DNA from: Thiohalophilus sp.
GTDB taxonomy: Bacteria; Pseudomonadota; Gammaproteobacteria; UBA6429; Thiohalophilaceae
Direction: 5' to 3'
Length of the DNA stretch: 64,000 nucleotides
Assembly (NCBI RefSeq): GCF_034522235.1
Contig: NZ_JAXHLN010000003.1
Coordinates: 558,001 to 622,000, forward strand
Shown here: piece after piece, positions 62,018 to 64,000 of the stretch
How positions within the stretch are numbered: the first letter of the stretch is position 1
Layout of the letters: every line of letters begins with the position of its first letter
Translations under genes and position numbers: made by a program
The notes under the pieces: model-generated
What the model saw: the letters and a program-made list of their open reading frames with translations, nothing else
Databases searched by the model: none
What the model was told of the DNA's origin: nothing

Positions 62018-64000
62018 TTACTTGGTCAGGCTGGCGAACAACATGGGCAATTTCTCCGGCAGCCGGTCCACATGGTCGACGATGGTGTAGTTGTTGGCGC
62101 CGAATATCCGCTTCACGTAGTTGTCCGCATCGGGATCCAGCGTCAGGCAGTAGGTGATCACACCCCTGGTATACAGCTCCTCGACAGCCTTCTTTGTGTC
62201 GTGACGCAGATGTTGCGGATCGCGCTCGTCGATGTCCGCCGGCTCGCCGTCAGTCACCAGTAATAACAGTTTTTTGTGCTGTTGCTGGCGCAGAAGGTGT
62301 TGTCCGGCGTGGCGCATGGCGGCTCCCATGCGGGTGGAAAGCCCGCCCTGCATGCCGGCCAGACGCGATTTAACCTCGTCGTTAAAGTGCTGGTTGAAAT
62401 CCTTGAAGCGCATGTACTGCACATCATGCCGACCGTCGGAGGCAAAGCCGTGAATGGCAAAGGGATCACCGATACCGTTGATAGCAGTGGCTACCAGTGC
62501 ACAGGCTTCCTTGGTCAGCTGCAGGACGGTCTTGTCCGAGCCTTCCACGGTTTCGTTGGTGGACTCGGAGAGATCCAGCAGTACCGCGACGGCCAGGTCG
62601 CGGGTCTGGATGACATTGCGCATGGTGATGCGTGGGTTGGGCTGCTCGCCCATGCGAATGGCGATCATGGCGTCGATGGCGGCATTGATGTCGATCTCGT
62701 CGCCGTCTTCCATGTTGCGCATGCGCTGCACGCCCTCGGGCTGCAACATATCGATGATCTGCTTGATCCGAAAGGCAATCGGTTTGTATTCGAGCAGAAT
62801 GTCCTCGATCTCTTCGGGATCGCCTTTTTTCGGGCGGTGCTCGTAGAGCGTGACCCAGTCGGGACGGTTCAGCTGCACCTGGTAATCCCATTCCTGATAG
62901 TGGAAAGGATCGGAGATCGCCTCCTTGCCTTCCAGCTCGTTGATGGTGCAGCCTTCCTGATCGAGCCAGAAGGGCGTTTCCAGGCGCCAGATCTCCTGGG
63001 CATCGTCACCGGCCAGCTCGCAGTCGAGTTCGTTGACCATTTCCATGACACTGACGGTTTTTCTGACCTGGCGCTGGCTGGCCGGAATGTATTCGATCCC
63101 TTCTTCCCAGTTCAGCTCCTCGAATTCCCAGACGAAACGGTTGTCGTCACGATAGGGAATGCGGATCTGCTCCAGAATACGCAGGCTGGGAACGTCCTTG
63201 CGTTCGGCAAAGAGATTGAACAGCTCGAGACCGATGTGCCAGGAGAAGCTGTTGTTGTCCTTGTTCTCTTCGATATTGGTATGGAATTTCTCCGCCAGGG
63301 CATTGAGTGCTTCGTCGTCGGATTTGACGGCGGGGTCCAGCAGCATGTGGGCAAAGCGTTCCAGCACCGGCACGGTCGGGTGTTCGGCCCGGCCCTCGTA
63401 CTCGATCGACATCAGCGCCTCCCACAGATTTCTGAGACCGGGGAAAGCCTGCATGGCGTGATATTCGACCCGCGCATCCTCGACCAGACCGATGAAAAAC
63501 ATCTGCGCCGGGCTCAGCCCTTCGGCGGAAATGCGCGAGCTGGTGTAGCAGACATGCGCCGCCAGGTGCGCGGCGATGGCGCGGTACAGTTCCAGGCCGC
63601 TGATCTCGCCGATGGGATCGACCGCGTCGGGCAGGTGCAGCACATGATGATCGATATAGGGCTTGAAGCCTTCGTGATCGGCGGCCGCCGGGCGCACGAA
63701 GAAGTCGCGGCCCCACAGGGCGCGCAGATAGAAGTTCAGCTTGCGCTGGGTATCCACGAACAGCGTGCCGCGGCGTTCCTTCTGCAGCATGGCCAGACTG
63801 TCCTGGGTGTCCAGGTTGAAGTAGTTGACCAGGTTGTTGAGATCCTTGCGATAGGCCTCGGCACCGTACAGGGCCCAGCGCTTGAGACCGGAGAGGGTCA
63901 GTTTGCTCAGCAGCTCATCGATATGTTGCAGCATCGGACGCAGGCCGCGTGAAGCCTTGGCGGACAACTGATGCAGCAGCCCCAGATAGCCGCGCAGCAG
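62018..64000 (-). CDS. cbbO: CbbO/NorD-type von Willebrand factor A protein (partial)
   Basis: C-terminal 660 residues of a large protein that runs past the right edge of the window. The VWA domain near the C-terminus has a complete MIDAS: LLDLSESTNET (DxSxS), an intermediate Thr and LVTDGEPADIDERD. Upstream, GLELYRAIAAHLAAHVCYTS and FIGLVEDARVEYHAMQAFPG match the CbbO/NorD family. CbbO works with the AAA+ protein CbbQ to reactivate inhibited rubisco. The Calvin-cycle context favours CbbO over NorD, but rubisco and cbbQ are not visible, so this naming is inference. Confidence 0.82.
   Translation of the reverse strand: MLRGYLGLLHQLSAKASRGLRPMLQHIDELLSKLTLSGLKRWALYGAEAYRKDLNNLVNYFNLDTQDSLAMLQKERRGTLFVDTQRKLNFYLRALWGRDFFVRPAAADHEGFKPYIDHHVLHLPDAVDPIGEISGLELYRAIAAHLAAHVCYTSSRISAEGLSPAQMFFIGLVEDARVEYHAMQAFPGLRNLWEALMSIEYEGRAEHPTVPVLERFAHMLLDPAVKSDDEALNALAEKFHTNIEENKDNNSFSWHIGLELFNLFAERKDVPSLRILEQIRIPYRDDNRFVWEFEELNWEEGIEYIPASQRQVRKTVSVMEMVNELDCELAGDDAQEIWRLETPFWLDQEGCTINELEGKEAISDPFHYQEWDYQVQLNRPDWVTLYEHRPKKGDPEEIEDILLEYKPIAFRIKQIIDMLQPEGVQRMRNMEDGDEIDINAAIDAMIAIRMGEQPNPRITMRNVIQTRDLAVAVLLDLSESTNETVEGSDKTVLQLTKEACALVATAINGIGDPFAIHGFASDGRHDVQYMRFKDFNQHFNDEVKSRLAGMQGGLSTRMGAAMRHAGQHLLRQQQHKKLLLLVTDGEPADIDERDPQHLRHDTKKAVEELYTRGVITYCLTLDPDADNYVKRIFGANNYTIVDHVDRLPEKLPMLFASLTK

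Noticed and set aside
62276-63952. 558-codon plus-strand open frame opposite the cbbO-like gene.
   Set aside because: Antisense shadow; the minus strand has a complete VWA motif and conserved family segments.
62018-64000. NorD (nitric oxide reductase accessory) instead of CbbO.
   Set aside because: The families are close and this cannot be settled by eye; no nor genes are in the window, while Calvin-cycle genes are, so CbbO is preferred.

Overview
This window looks like a chromosomal segment of a moderately GC-rich, halotolerant, chemolithoautotrophic gammaproteobacterium, probably a sulfur or hydrogen oxidiser near the Chromatiales/Ectothiorhodospiraceae. The evidence is gene content read from the sequence: Calvin-cycle sugar-phosphate genes, a CbbO-type protein, carbonic anhydrase, glycolate oxidase, a group 3b-like NiFe hydrogenase, de novo glycine betaine synthesis, and a complete Pil-Chp twitching cluster. 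The taxonomic assignment is inference.

Layout: 1-0.7 kb is the start of gshA (minus). 1.1-12.9 kb is a plus-strand pilGHIJK-chpABC operon. 13.0-17.8 kb (minus) holds bioA-rsmE and a rimB-rimK-M14 peptidase operon. 17.9-21.6 kb (minus) holds metK, ahcY and metF, with an S-adenosylhomocysteine riboswitch in front of ahcY. The two N-methyltransferases that make betaine from glycine (22.3-24.0 kb) diverge from metK, so SAM supply, SAH removal, methyl recycling and betaine synthesis sit together. 24.1-25.6 kb has a solute-binding protein and a frameshifted thioredoxin-like gene. 26.0-33.1 kb is tkt-gap-pgk-pyk-fba, closed by a strong terminator. 33.4-38.2 kb is the hydrogenase operon with its maturation protease. 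38.3-39.9 kb is a small AT-rich patch with a decayed toxin-antitoxin pair and small membrane proteins. 40.1-46.1 kb carries carbonic anhydrase, a YeeE-type transporter and glcDEF. 46.1-51.8 kb is a mixed accessory stretch.

51.9-58.3 kb (minus) is the most unusual block: HAD-UbiA, DprE1-like, DprE2-like, epimerase-like, FAD oxidoreductase and GtrA. Together these resemble the machinery that makes polyprenyl-phosphate-arabinose in mycobacteria. 58.6-64.0 kb has small proteins, purE-purK and a partial cbbO.

Two further patterns run through the window. First, intergenic gaps carry many short repeats: arrays of 7-bp units, REP-like hairpins, an ACGAAG hairpin family and a MITE-like element with CGCAGAG ends. 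Second, three genes, including the essential pgk, are each broken by loss of one G in a G-run. That points to sequence or assembly error rather than true gene decay.
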